Positions 1-7,473 are shown, numbered from the stretch's first letter. The stretch: DNA of 29,590 nucleotides from Dehalococcoidia bacterium LH_S1 (GCA_023660035.1 JAGXOF010000005.1:1-29590), one strand, 5' to 3'. The notes: generated by a model from the sequence alone, not told the origin. Numbers and translations are program-made.

Positions 1-221
1 CAATCCGCTGGATGTTTCATCTTTATGGCAAGTTAATCGTAGTGCCAATAGGGCGAATGGTTTCAGGATCAGATACAGCGTACACATATCTCTCGCATTC
101 TATGTGTAATTTCTACAGCCCGGAGGAACTTGCCAAAATCATAAAGGAAGCGGGCTTCTCGGAAGTCAGATTCAATCGCTTGCTGTTAGGTGCCGCCGCT
201 ATCCACAAGGGAATAAAGTAA
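1..221 (+). CDS. menG: Demethylmenaquinone/ubiquinone methyltransferase, C-terminal part (gene begins before the window)
   Basis: This is the last ~73 codons of a SAM-dependent C-methyltransferase of the UbiE/MenG family, which performs the final methylation in menaquinone synthesis. The visible tail carries the family's closing pattern: a P-x-G segment, then an AYTYL stretch, a SPEELAKIIKEAGF helix, a V-R-x-x-x-L-L-x-G strand and a final AAIHKG. The frame is open to the left edge, so the start and the SAM-binding core lie outside. The gene ends in TAA at 219-221. Its last ~109 bp overlap, tail to tail, the open frame on the minus strand, which is abnormal for two intact genes. The family call is confident; MenG rather than UbiE is inferred from the probable anaerobic lineage. 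Confidence 0.8.
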   Translation, partial: IRWMFHLYGKLIVVPIGRMVSGSDTAYTYLSHSMCNFYSPEELAKIIKEAGFSEVRFNRLLLGAAAIHKGIK

Positions 222-1399
222 TAGCGACTGTTCGATTCTTTAAGCGATGTCAAGTATACAAACGCTTCTGCCATAGCAGCCAGCTCGTCTTTGGATAAAC
301 GCGATACAGCATCAACTGTCGGGCCACTAAAATATTCCCTGGTAAATCTCGACATCTTATCCCTGAATTCTCGGATCACCTGCCTCCCATATCTCAGCAA
401 CTCCATCCTGATCGGTTCTTTTTCAGCATCGCTGTATCTGCTTAACTGTTCCACAATCTTTTCGGCATAATCGTTACATAAGTGACTTAAGAGACGCTCT
501 TCAGCATATCGATAATACGGGTCAACCCCGTCCATAAACCTGTGAACCATCTCTGATTGGGCATAAGGGATCACACTCGCCATTGCCTCAGCACCACCAA
601 GCGCGCCATCATCGTCAGTCCGATGCTTCAACACCTCCTTTTGCTCCCCACGCTGGCGGAAGCTAATGATCCCTTCCACCTTATAAGCCTTGACTGTTGG
701 CAACAACTCTCCTTCACCAACCCCCGCAATAACAACTCCAGTATAAATATCTTCCAGAAATTCCCTCGCAAAAGCGTAAGGGATACCCCGCCTCAGTGTT
801 CTGCGAAGTTCTGGGGATAAATCAAAGTCCCTCGATAGGTCGTTGATAGCATCCTCAATACTTGATCTGTATTTACGCAATATTGCCCTACTCTCATCCA
901 GCGGAAGCACATGGTTAAGCTGTCGGTACGCCCAGTAGTGTCTTGATATCACTTCTTCCGTTATATTGCTAACCAAGCTCTCATCAGAGCCTCCCCCTTC
1001 ATCTATAGCCGTCTTAATCTCTTGCGAAATCTCCTGCCGTATCCGAAGAAGTAACACTTTTACAAAGTCACGTATATAATTCTCCTCTGCATAAGGGGGA
1101 AGTTGGAGATTGTCGTAACACAGAAACGATATAAAATCCCTTGCGTACTCTTCGAGAGTATCAAACCCCCTTGGAGGTGACGAGGTTCTCCTGTAGACTT
1201 TTATGATCGTTTCCCATGGTACGCCCATGAAAAACGCGCTTCCATACACCATAACGCCAACTGGCTGATATGGTGACAGTGCGAAGAGCTTATTTGCAGA
1301 AAAAGATACCTTGGGAGCTAACTTTACCTGACTAGTAACAGCACTGTCCGCAGCCAGTGCTACTGCCTCCCTATTCATCACCACTATCTCAGCAGTCAT
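113..1399 (-). CDS. Proteasome-like Ntn-hydrolase of unknown function, 3' end probably replaced
   Basis: The 428-residue frame opens with Met-Thr followed by a strand and an ALAADSAVT segment. Counting Thr2 as residue 1, the Asp of AADS falls at position 17, and a Lys in NKLFAL falls at 36, just before LF as Lys33 does in proteasome beta subunits. This Thr1/Asp17/Lys33 layout marks an N-terminal-nucleophile hydrolase like 20S beta or HslV, but the chain is about twice their length, with a long helical C-terminal half. The substrate is unknown. GGAAGGTGA lies about 9 nt before the ATG. The sequence looks family-like up to about residue 387 (a YLTSLK segment); the final ~41 residues are mostly the antisense of the menG tail and do not look like a protein end. 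I recall relatives ending in a longer conserved tail, so I infer a 3' truncation near position 236. Confidence 0.55.
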   Translation of the reverse strand: MTAEIVVMNREAVALAADSAVTSQVKLAPKVSFSANKLFALSPYQPVGVMVYGSAFFMGVPWETIIKVYRRTSSPPRGFDTLEEYARDFISFLCYDNLQLPPYAEENYIRDFVKVLLLRIRQEISQEIKTAIDEGGGSDESLVSNITEEVISRHYWAYRQLNHVLPLDESRAILRKYRSSIEDAINDLSRDFDLSPELRRTLRRGIPYAFAREFLEDIYTGVVIAGVGEGELLPTVKAYKVEGIISFRQRGEQKEVLKHRTDDDGALGGAEAMASVIPYAQSEMVHRFMDGVDPYYRYAEERLLSHLCNDYAEKIVEQLSRYSDAEKEPIRMELLRYGRQVIREFRDKMSRFTREYFSGPTVDAVSRLSKDELAAMAEAFVYLTSLKESNSRYYFIPLWIAAAPNSKRLNLTSEKPASFMILASSSGL

Positions 1400-1569
1400 A
1401 TGAAGTTCACCTTCCGCGTTTTAATCTCAACTCCCCTATAATACGAGCCACCTCTCACCCTCTGTTATGGACACTACATTGAAGTTTGTCAATACCTGAA
1501 TCCATAATTCCCTAACGATACTCCGGGAAAGACAAATTGAAGGTAACTAGATAGACTCACTGGGGGTAA

Positions 1570-1643
1570 TCGGGGAGGGGAGATTTGAACTCCCGACCTC
1601 CACGTCCCGAACATGGCGCGCTGCCAGGCTGCGCTACTCCCCG
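1570..1643 (-). tRNA. tRNA-Pro (anticodon CGG)
   Basis: Read on the minus strand, this 74-nt element folds as a full cloverleaf: acceptor CGGGGAG paired with CTCCCCG, D stem GCGC/GCGC, anticodon stem CCATG/CGTGG with loop TTCGGGA (anticodon CGG, reading CCG), and T stem GGGAG/CTCCC with loop TTCAAAT. The discriminator is A, and no CCA is encoded next to it. No other gene is closely linked; a promoter-like sequence lies about 110 bp upstream. Confidence 0.95.
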
Positions 1644-1754
1644 ATGTCAGTTCTTTTAGTTCCTCGAGTTTGTTGAGTTATTTGAGTGCTCTATTATTAT
1701 TTTGATTATTCACCAAGTAAAACAGCTTCAGCGCTTTTAACGAGCACATCCAAC

Positions 1755-1783
1755 ATTATATCTTGCAAAAGCCTCGACTGCAA
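1755..1783 (-). promoter_or_regulatory. Candidate sigma70-type promoter upstream of tRNA-Pro
   Basis: On the minus strand TTGCAG (1778-1783) and TATAAT (1755-1760) are separated by exactly 17 bp. Transcription would run toward tRNA-Pro with a leader of about 105 nt. The -10 is perfect and the -35 is partial. It lies just past the moaE stop codon, so it could give the tRNA its own transcription start. Confidence 0.4.
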
Positions 1784-1794
1784 ACAGGGAATAC

Positions 1795-2178
1795 TTACTC
1801 GACGAATTCCTCTCTTTTCCAAGAGTCATGCAGATCTTTTATACGGTCGATTATGTACTCACAAGCCCGCAGAGCCGGGCCACGATGCGCTGAGCTTATG
1901 ACAACGAGCAGGATACTATCCCCGACACCAAACGACCCAGTGCGGTGTACTATGCTCATCTCCCTCACATCGAACTTCTGCAAAGCCTCGGTCCTCACAC
2001 CCTCAAGCGCCTCATGCATATCCGCCTTGTCAACCTGAAAGGTCATTCCCCGACGCCCCTTCCCTTCGGCAAATTCACGTACTGTCCCCAGATATGAGAG
2101 TATTGCCCCGGTCCCGGGCTCTCGCAGCGACTTTATGGTCTCCTCCACAGGAATTTCACCGTCAATCACTCTAATCAA
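1795..2178 (-). CDS. moaE: Molybdopterin synthase catalytic subunit (MoaE-like)
   Basis: The 127-residue protein matches MoaE, the large subunit that, with MoaD, inserts the dithiolene sulfurs into precursor Z during molybdenum cofactor synthesis in the cytoplasm. Visible family features are the GAILSYLGTVR strand near residue 25, the I-V-H-R-T-G-x-F-x-V-G segment, the V-I-S-S-A-H-R-G-P-A motif with a helix C-x-Y-I-I-D-R-I-K, and the closing W-K-R-E-E-F. It is slightly shorter than typical MoaE (about 140-150). The start is TTG at 2178, with a G-rich Shine-Dalgarno (GGGGGAG) about 6 nt upstream; an in-frame GTG 9 bp downstream is an alternative. It follows comF by 16 bp and is the last gene of the pyrD-comF-moaE run. 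No other cofactor genes are in view. Confidence 0.85.
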   Translation of the reverse strand: MIRVIDGEIPVEETIKSLREPGTGAILSYLGTVREFAEGKGRRGMTFQVDKADMHEALEGVRTEALQKFDVREMSIVHRTGSFGVGDSILLVVISSAHRGPALRACEYIIDRIKDLHDSWKREEFVE

Positions 2179-2194
2179 TGGTTCTCCCCCCTCA

Positions 2195-2857
2195 TTAGTA
2201 TTCCCTTGAGAACGTCAGTCCCCGGACAGCTCGAGCACCTGCTCCCTTCAGAGCAGCCGCACAAGCGTTCAAAGTTGCCCCCGTAGTGCACACATCATCG
2301 ATCAAAAGAACTTCCTTCCCGTGGAACACATGCCCTCTACATCGGAATGCTCCCTCAACGTTTCTTCGGCGATCCCTGGCGGTCATTGTAGAAACCTGCG
2401 ACGGTGTGTCCCTCAGACGAATTAGAGACTCTCCAGTCAGAGGCAATTGAACGAGGCGACTTAACTCCCGGGCCAACAGCTCAGCCTGGTTATATCCCCT
2501 CTTGCGCAGTCGCTTTGAATGCATGGGCACCACCGTCAGAATATCAGCAGGCATGGGATTGGATTCCAAATGGTCCGCCATAAGCCGAGCAAGGGGTTTA
2601 GCCAAAGCCTTCGTGTTACCGTATTTGAGATAATGAACAGCATGCCGGGCCAGCCCTTGATACAGAAAGACCGACTGCAGGCCGTCAAGCGAGGTCAGCA
2701 AGGCACGGTCCTGAGCGGCCGGCCCTGCTTTGGGCATCGATTTCCTGCAACTCGGGCAAAGGAAATCCCCTTCAGCCCCACAGCCGATACATTTCCTCGG
2801 GAAAAGCAAATCGAGTACAAAGTCTGATACTCCGGCAACTCCCGCTCGCACATTCAT
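2195..2857 (-). CDS. comF: ComF-family phosphoribosyltransferase-like protein
   Basis: The 220-residue protein has the ComF layout: an N-terminal zinc-finger-like block with two CxxC pairs (Cys23/Cys26 and Cys34/Cys37), a central helical region, and a C-terminal type I phosphoribosyltransferase fold with the PRPP-binding loop VLLIDDVCTTGAT near residues 184-196. In transformable bacteria ComF assists DNA uptake; elsewhere its substrate is unclear. The length is normal. The ATG overlaps the pyrD stop in an ATGA arrangement (4 bp), indicating translational coupling. Its position next to a pyrimidine gene is compatible with a nucleotide-related role, but that is only context. Confidence 0.85.
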   Translation of the reverse strand: MNVRAGVAGVSDFVLDLLFPRKCIGCGAEGDFLCPSCRKSMPKAGPAAQDRALLTSLDGLQSVFLYQGLARHAVHYLKYGNTKALAKPLARLMADHLESNPMPADILTVVPMHSKRLRKRGYNQAELLARELSRLVQLPLTGESLIRLRDTPSQVSTMTARDRRRNVEGAFRCRGHVFHGKEVLLIDDVCTTGATLNACAAALKGAGARAVRGLTFSREY

Positions 2858-3786
2858 GATTTATCGAAATGCCCTATGCCGATTAGTCCTCCAAGATTCT
2901 TAAAGCCCTCTCTACCCAAGTATTCCTTCACACCTCCTATAATGCGCAGCATAGCCTGCGGATCGGTAAAGGTAGCCGTTCCCACCTGGACAGCACTGGC
3001 TCCGGCCATTATAAACTCCAGGGCATCGGAAGCTGATGACCCCCCCCCACTCCCGATGATAGGTATTTCAACTTCGTGCGCAACTGTGTAAACCATATAC
3101 AGGGCAAGCGGCTTGATCGCCGGGCCGGAAAGTCCTCCCGAGATATTCCCTAATGCAGGCTTCCGCTGTGCAACATCGATGGCCATACCCCGGAAAGTAT
3201 TTGTTATGCACAGACAATCGGCACCGGCAGTAGCAACAGCTCGGGCAATTTCGGAAATGTCGGTTACATTGGGACTCAACTTGACGATGACCGGTAGCCC
3301 TGTTTCCTTCTTAACTGCAGAGGTTACCTGTGCCGCCATTTCAGGGTCAGTTCCGAATTCCATTGCCCCTGCTTCAACGTTGGGACAACTGATATTGACC
3401 TCTATGCCACTGATGCCTTCCACACCATCCAGAATACCCGCTAATTGGACATATTCTTCTACGGTTTCCCCTACTATATTAACAATCACCGGTACCTGCC
3501 AGGTCGCCCAAACCGGGACTTTCTCCCGGATTAGGGCTTCGACCCCTATATTCTCCAGTCCAATGGAATTCAGCAAACCGGCAGGGGTTTCTATCAAGCG
3601 TGGCTGTGGATTTCCCCGACGGGGATTCAAAGTGATTCCCTTGGAGACAATCCCCCCTAACCGCTGGATGTCTATAACCTCGGCATATTCCGTTCCGTAC
3701 CCGAAGGTCCCGGAGGCCGCTATGACCGGGTTAGGCAAGAGCAAACCATGCTTGTTTTGAGGCGCGAGCTGTACCGAGATATCCAA
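2854..3786 (-). CDS. pyrD: Dihydroorotate dehydrogenase, class 1B catalytic subunit
   Basis: The 310-residue TIM-barrel flavoenzyme oxidises dihydroorotate to orotate in pyrimidine synthesis. Diagnostic features are NPVIAASGTFGYG near the N-terminus, SKGITLNPRRGNP near residues 48-60, NSIGLENIG, and the catalytic Cys134 in NISCPNVE; a cysteine base is typical of class 1. The C-terminus has the FMN phosphate-binding IGSGGG and AGASAVQVGTA segments. Class 1B enzymes pair with an iron-sulfur subunit, PyrK, which is not adjacent. The start is TTG at 3786, preceded by GAGGTAG. A run of nine G on the coding strand (3040-3048 on plus) encodes the glycine-rich loop and remains in frame. First gene of the pyrD-comF-moaE operon. 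Confidence 0.93.
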   Translation of the reverse strand: MDISVQLAPQNKHGLLLPNPVIAASGTFGYGTEYAEVIDIQRLGGIVSKGITLNPRRGNPQPRLIETPAGLLNSIGLENIGVEALIREKVPVWATWQVPVIVNIVGETVEEYVQLAGILDGVEGISGIEVNISCPNVEAGAMEFGTDPEMAAQVTSAVKKETGLPVIVKLSPNVTDISEIARAVATAGADCLCITNTFRGMAIDVAQRKPALGNISGGLSGPAIKPLALYMVYTVAHEVEIPIIGSGGGSSASDALEFIMAGASAVQVGTATFTDPQAMLRIIGGVKEYLGREGFKNLGGLIGIGHFDKS

Positions 3787-3805
3787 AATACACTACCTCG
3801 ACTCT

Positions 3806-3824
3806 ATTATACCGGTATACCGGT
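3806..3824 (-). promoter_or_regulatory. pyrD -10 element adjoining a 14-bp perfect palindrome (candidate operator)
   Basis: TATAAT (3806-3811, minus) is placed to start transcription about 12 nt before the pyrD TTG. The perfect palindrome ACCGGTATACCGGT (3811-3824) touches the -10 and fills the spacer. No good -35 is present 16-18 bp upstream, so the promoter may need an activator, or the palindrome may be a repressor site. What is visible is the palindrome and the -10; the regulatory role is inferred. Confidence 0.45.
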
Positions 3825-3860
3825 TCGGGGAATAGTGGTCAGCAACCAGCACTCGCGAAT

Positions 3861-4292
3861 TCAGAGTCTATTATAGATTCCCTGAAGCAACAAGGCATCT
3901 TCCTCCAGGCTGGGGCTCTCACATATTACCACACCTTTAGCCTCATAGTCCTTGAGAGCCTGAAGAAACTCTTTGCTCCATGACCTCAGCGAGGTGTGCT
4001 TTTACTTTTTCATATACTTCATCCGGAGGCTGTTTCATGTAGAAGGCAGCGTGAAACACAACACTCCAACCCCCAAATGTGGATACAACCCTGGCAGTCT
4101 GCCAAATCCTTTGTCGGCTGGCAGCGATCTTCTTCTCGTCCTATGAATTCAGATTTATGAAGTACAGCCGAGTCCGAGGTCATGCACGCGTACTATCCCA
4201 GCCTGAACGGTTTGCGATCTCGAGCTGTGCGGAATCCCTGCAGTTCCAAAGACCAATCCCTGTGCCAACAATAACCGATCCTTCCTCAACAC
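3861..4292 (-). pseudogene. Decayed deoxyribonuclease IV-like (AP endonuclease, TIM-barrel) gene
   Basis: No intact frame exists, but pieces of one family appear in order on the minus strand. The N-terminal piece (from 4292) contains V-F-G-T-A-G-I-P-H-S-S and a G-I-V-R-V-H-D-L-G-L-G-C helix. After a gap comes I-N-L-N-S, a TAG stop, then D-E-K-K-I-A-A-S-R-Q-R-I and S-V-V-F-H-A-A-F-Y-M-K-Q-P-P. After a second junction, in another frame, comes L-K-D-Y-E-A-K-G-V-V-I-C-E-S-P and L-E-E-D-A-L-L-L, ending in TGA at 3861-3863. I recognise this order as the archaeal/Chloroflexota-type Nfo relative of about 280 residues. About half the gene is missing through at least two internal deletions. It lies between APC permease and pyrD and explains that 526-bp gap. 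Confidence 0.7.
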
Positions 4293-4312
4293 ATTATAAT
4301 CAATTTAAATAG

Positions 4313-5758
4313 CTAATACCGCCGCTTCCTGGTTATAGGAAGATTGGCCCTTCGCTGGTATATAATATAGCTTATCATCCCAATGGCCAACCAGGCGAAG
4401 CCAACGTTCCTGGCATACGGTTCCTGCATAAGTACAACCACCCAGACAACCGCGGTGGCGAGAAACCCGATGATAGTAGTTACAGGGAAATCACGTCCAG
4501 CTACACGTATATTCCCCTTGATCCTGAAGGGACGATTCCAATTAGGCCTTTTATGTCGAAGTCTCAAAATAGCAGCATGAGCCAGCATGAATGCTAGCAA
4601 CGATCCAAAGGTGTATAGCGCTCCCAAATCGAGGAAGAATCCAGTGGAGAACATGCCAGGTATCAAGATGCCAATCGCTATGACTGTAAATAGAATAAGC
4701 GAAATATAAGGTGTCCTGAAGCGATGATGTATATGGGTAAGAAGTGATGGAAGCTGCTTGTGGCTTCCCATTGAGAAACTCAGGCGGGAAATGCCCATGA
4801 GTCCCGCGTTGGTGGCGATGAGCAATATAGTTGCGGCCAATATCCCCACCAGAGGCTCAAAAAAGCTCCGCATCCACTCAAAAGGCAAATTATTGGCAAT
4901 CCCCGCCACAGGATCGCGAGCCCACTCATCTACCAAAACCTGAGGAGTCATGGCACAAAGAGCAATAAGTGAAATGCAGGAAAAGATTATAACCACCGCG
5001 ATCATCATATACACAAGCGCCCTGGGCACGCGCATCTGCGGAAGGCGGGTTTCCTCAGCCATCTGGGAAATAGTCTCCACGCCGGTATATGCTATGGAGG
5101 CCAGAGCGATGCCAAATATGAGGTTTCCTATGCCAGGCCAATTCCCGTTTCCAAACATATTCTCAAAGAGTACGGGCAAGCTGAAGATAAAGAAAAATCC
5201 TAATATCACAAGCACGGCCTGCGTCAACAGGTCTATGACGGTGGCAAGTATATTGACGATGCCACTCTCCTTAGCTCCGAGTATATTAATCACCATCAAA
5301 AAAGCTACAACACCGATGGAAAAGAGGATGCCAATAACCTGGGACTCCTTGAGCGGCGCCCAAAAGTATCCCAAGTAAGGAGACATGGTATAGGCGGAAA
5401 TTGCAATGGTAACGATGTAGCTCAACATAAGTGCCCATCCGGCGGTGAAGCTTACAAACTCGTTAAATCCATGTCGGGCAAAACTCGCTGAGCCACCTGC
5501 CTCGGGGAACATGGCAGCACCCTCAGCATAGGTCAGGGCAGTACAAATGAAGAAAAGTCCAGCAATGAACAGCGCGACCGGCGTTGCCCCTACCGCTACC
5601 ACTACCACCACACCAAGGGCATAATATATCGATGAACCCACATTACCGTACCCGGCGGCAAAGAGTTCCGGCACCCCAAGAACACGGCGAAGGCGCGTGC
5701 TGAAGCGCCTTCGCCGTAGCACAGTATCTCCAGGCTTTTGACTCGGGACCTTCTGCAT
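4313..5758 (-). CDS. APC-superfamily amino acid/polyamine permease
   Basis: The 481-residue protein is a polytopic inner-membrane transporter with about 12 hydrophobic helices. Family signs are the first helix G-Y-G-N-V-G-S-S-I-Y-Y-A-L-G (unwound TM1 glycine motif), ALTYAEGAAMFPEAGGSASF in TM2-TM3, and AYTGVETISQMAEETR in the TM6-loop region. The substrate cannot be told. The N-terminal cytoplasmic tail is rich in arginine (about residues 15-25), and this part of the gene forms a perfect 13-bp inverted repeat. The ATG at 5758 follows the gmk stop by only 12 bp, so it is probably co-transcribed with gmk; the ribosome site (AGAGAG) is weak. A short C-terminal tail ends in basic residues. Confidence 0.88.
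   Translation of the reverse strand: MQKVPSQKPGDTVLRRRRFSTRLRRVLGVPELFAAGYGNVGSSIYYALGVVVVVAVGATPVALFIAGLFFICTALTYAEGAAMFPEAGGSASFARHGFNEFVSFTAGWALMLSYIVTIAISAYTMSPYLGYFWAPLKESQVIGILFSIGVVAFLMVINILGAKESGIVNILATVIDLLTQAVLVILGFFFIFSLPVLFENMFGNGNWPGIGNLIFGIALASIAYTGVETISQMAEETRLPQMRVPRALVYMMIAVVIIFSCISLIALCAMTPQVLVDEWARDPVAGIANNLPFEWMRSFFEPLVGILAATILLIATNAGLMGISRLSFSMGSHKQLPSLLTHIHHRFRTPYISLILFTVIAIGILIPGMFSTGFFLDLGALYTFGSLLAFMLAHAAILRLRHKRPNWNRPFRIKGNIRVAGRDFPVTTIIGFLATAVVWVVVLMQEPYARNVGFAWLAIGMISYIIYQRRANLPITRKRRY
5684..5717. repeat. Perfect 13-bp inverted repeat with 8-nt loop inside the APC permease gene
   Basis: ACGGCGAAGGCGC (5684-5696) and its exact complement GCGCCTTCGCCGT (5705-5717) are separated by GTGCTGAA. 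In the mRNA this GC-rich hairpin lies about 40-75 nt after the permease start codon and encodes the Arg-rich segment. It is not followed by a T-run, so it is not an ordinary terminator. Confidence 0.85.
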
Positions 5759-5770
5759 AAATCTCTCTAT

Positions 5771-6373
5771 CTAGAGCTCAACTCGCCTCTGTTTTGTGCT
5801 ACATTTCTCGGCCGTAACTATCGCGGAAATCTGCGATATCGCTGCATCCATATCGCCTGTGTAGCTTACCACCACGTAATCAAAATCGGGCAAACGATTC
5901 ATTTCCTCTTCTGCCTCCTGGATACGCCTCTCCAAGTCATCCGCCGACTCCGTTTTCCGTTGCCTAAGCCGTCGATGGAGGAGCTCCGTCGACGGCGGGG
6001 CCACAAAGATGGACACCACCCCAGGAGCGATTCGCTTGATATTATCCACTCCCTGAACATCGACCTTCACCACTACATCTCTACCATTATGCAAAGCTTC
6101 CCTGACGGGCTGTTTGGGCACTCCATAAAGATACCCGTATACCTCAGCCCATTCAAGGAGTTCACCCTCTTCTCTCATCTCCTCGAACTTATCCCTCCCA
6201 ACGAAATAATAGTCCTTTCCATTTACCTCAGTTGACCGCTGCGGCCTCGTTGTCGCAGTTATAGGATAGAAGAAGTCATACCCAAGTTCCTTCATCCTCA
6301 GGAGGAGAGCATCCTTCCCCACACCCGATGGACCTGATAGAACAACTACGAGAGGATTTGATTCTCTGTCCAT
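5771..6373 (-). CDS. gmk: Guanylate kinase
   Basis: The 200-residue enzyme phosphorylates GMP to GDP using ATP. It has the P-loop GPSGVGKD near residues 14-21, the GMP-binding segment T-A-T-T-R-P-Q-R with the following DYYFV, the E-W-A-E-V-Y-G-Y-L-Y-G block, and the V-D-V-Q-G strand, then the lid with RLRQRKTES. Length is standard. The P-loop ends in Lys-Asp rather than Lys-Ser/Thr; I recall the same in other Chloroflexota Gmk proteins, so it may be a lineage trait. The gene is first in a two-gene run with the APC permease. A 12-bp-armed hairpin (5969-5995) lies inside it. Divergent pdxS starts 137 bp away. Confidence 0.93.
   Translation of the reverse strand: MDRESNPLVVVLSGPSGVGKDALLLRMKELGYDFFYPITATTRPQRSTEVNGKDYYFVGRDKFEEMREEGELLEWAEVYGYLYGVPKQPVREALHNGRDVVVKVDVQGVDNIKRIAPGVVSIFVAPPSTELLHRRLRQRKTESADDLERRIQEAEEEMNRLPDFDYVVVSYTGDMDAAISQISAIVTAEKCSTKQRRVEL
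5969..5995. repeat. 12-bp inverted repeat (one G-T) with 3-nt loop inside gmk
   Basis: CCGTCGATGGAG (5969-5980) and CTCCGTCGACGG (5984-5995) pair with a single T-G position across a GAG loop. It falls in the codons for the P-S-T-E-L-L-H-R-R region. No T-run follows on either strand. Confidence 0.8.
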
Positions 6374-6434
6374 AATTACAGCCTTTTCATTCTATTATCC
6401 GCCAACCAGGATTTCAAGGGCAGGCTCACCCAAC

Positions 6435-6463
6435 TTGCGTTTACCATGCCATAATTGTACAAT
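6435..6463 (+). promoter_or_regulatory. Candidate sigma70-type promoter for pdxST
   Basis: TTGCGT (6435-6440) and TACAAT (6458-6463) are spaced by 17 bp. The expected transcription start near 6470 leaves a leader of about 40 nt before the pdxS ATG at 6511, which contains GGAAGA as the ribosome site. Confidence 0.5.
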
Positions 6464-6510
6464 ATTTCTGGATGCACTACATCAATATCATAACTTAACG
6501 GAAGAACACG

Positions 6511-7389
6511 ATGGAAAAGGGTACATGGACACTAAAAACAGGCCTGGCCCAGATGCTAAAGGGCGGAGTTATCATGGATGTGGTGACCCCGGAACAGGCC
6601 AAGATCGCTGAAGAGGCAGGGGCATGCGCCGTTATGGCCCTGGAGAGGGTGCCTGCTGACATTCGCGCCGCCGGTGGCGTAGCCCGCATGGCCGACCCTA
6701 CTGTAATTCAAGCGATAATGAACGCGGTTAGTATCCCTGTTATGGCGAAATGCCGCATTGGACATTTTGTGGAGGCACAGGTAGTGGAGTCCCTGGGTGT
6801 GGACTACATTGACGAATCAGAGGTCCTTACCCCAGCGGATGAGGCAAATCACATATGGAAACACGACTTTAAAGTGCCATTTGTGTGCGGGTGCCGTGAT
6901 CTTGGCGAGGCCCTTCGCCGTATCGCCGAGGGTGCAGCCATGATCAGGACCAAGGGTGAAGCAGGAACAGGGAATGTTGTCGAAGCAGTAAGACACATGA
7001 GAGCGGTGATGGGCAACATCCGCAAGCTTCAGAGTATGTCGGAAGATGAGCTGGCAACTGAAGCCAAATCCCTGGGAGCCTCCCTTGAGATAGTCCAGGA
7101 AGTACATAAAACGGGCAAACTTCCGGTGGTTAACTTCGCTGCCGGAGGTATAGCAACACCAGCAGATGCTGCCTTAATGATGCAGCTAGGCGCGGAAGGT
7201 GTTTTTGTGGGCTCAGGCATTTTCAAGTCCTCCAATCCCGAAGCAAGGGCAAAAGCAATTGTTAAAGCAACCACACACTACCAGGACCCACAAGTTGTTG
7301 CGGAGGCCTCCAGGGACCTGGGAGAAGCTATGCCGGGACTGGAGATAGGAAGTATTCCCGAAAATGAGATCATGGCAACCAGAGAATAG
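6511..7389 (+). CDS. pdxS: Pyridoxal 5'-phosphate synthase, lyase subunit
   Basis: The 292-residue TIM barrel condenses ribose 5-phosphate, glyceraldehyde 3-phosphate and PdxT-derived ammonia into pyridoxal phosphate (DXP-independent route). The sequence is highly conserved: GGVIMDVVTPEQAKIAEEAG at residues 18-37, the active-site lysine Lys80 in VMAKCRIGHF, and the phosphate-binding FAAGGIATPADAA and GAEGVFVGSGIFKS segments. Length is standard. The start ATG at 6511 has GGAAGA about 6 nt upstream. The partner gene pdxT follows after a 135-bp gap that holds an 18-bp perfect palindrome. The glyceraldehyde 3-phosphate substrate links it loosely to the nearby glycolytic cluster. Confidence 0.97.
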   Translation: MEKGTWTLKTGLAQMLKGGVIMDVVTPEQAKIAEEAGACAVMALERVPADIRAAGGVARMADPTVIQAIMNAVSIPVMAKCRIGHFVEAQVVESLGVDYIDESEVLTPADEANHIWKHDFKVPFVCGCRDLGEALRRIAEGAAMIRTKGEAGTGNVVEAVRHMRAVMGNIRKLQSMSEDELATEAKSLGASLEIVQEVHKTGKLPVVNFAAGGIATPADAALMMQLGAEGVFVGSGIFKSSNPEARAKAIVKATTHYQDPQVVAEASRDLGEAMPGLEIGSIPENEIMATRE

Positions 7390-7473
7390 TCTCCCATCAT
7401 TTAATTCGCGGGTCATGAAGGCTCAAACCTGCTGCTTCCCTGTTGAAATTATCTTTAATCCCCTGCTACAGGC

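Noticed and set aside
1692..1760. A 16-codon ORF (M-L-D-V-L-V-K-S-A-E) directly after TATAAT on the minus strand
   Set aside because: Too short to judge, no ribosome site, and the -10 overlaps its start codon. Noted only as part of the tRNA-Pro promoter region.
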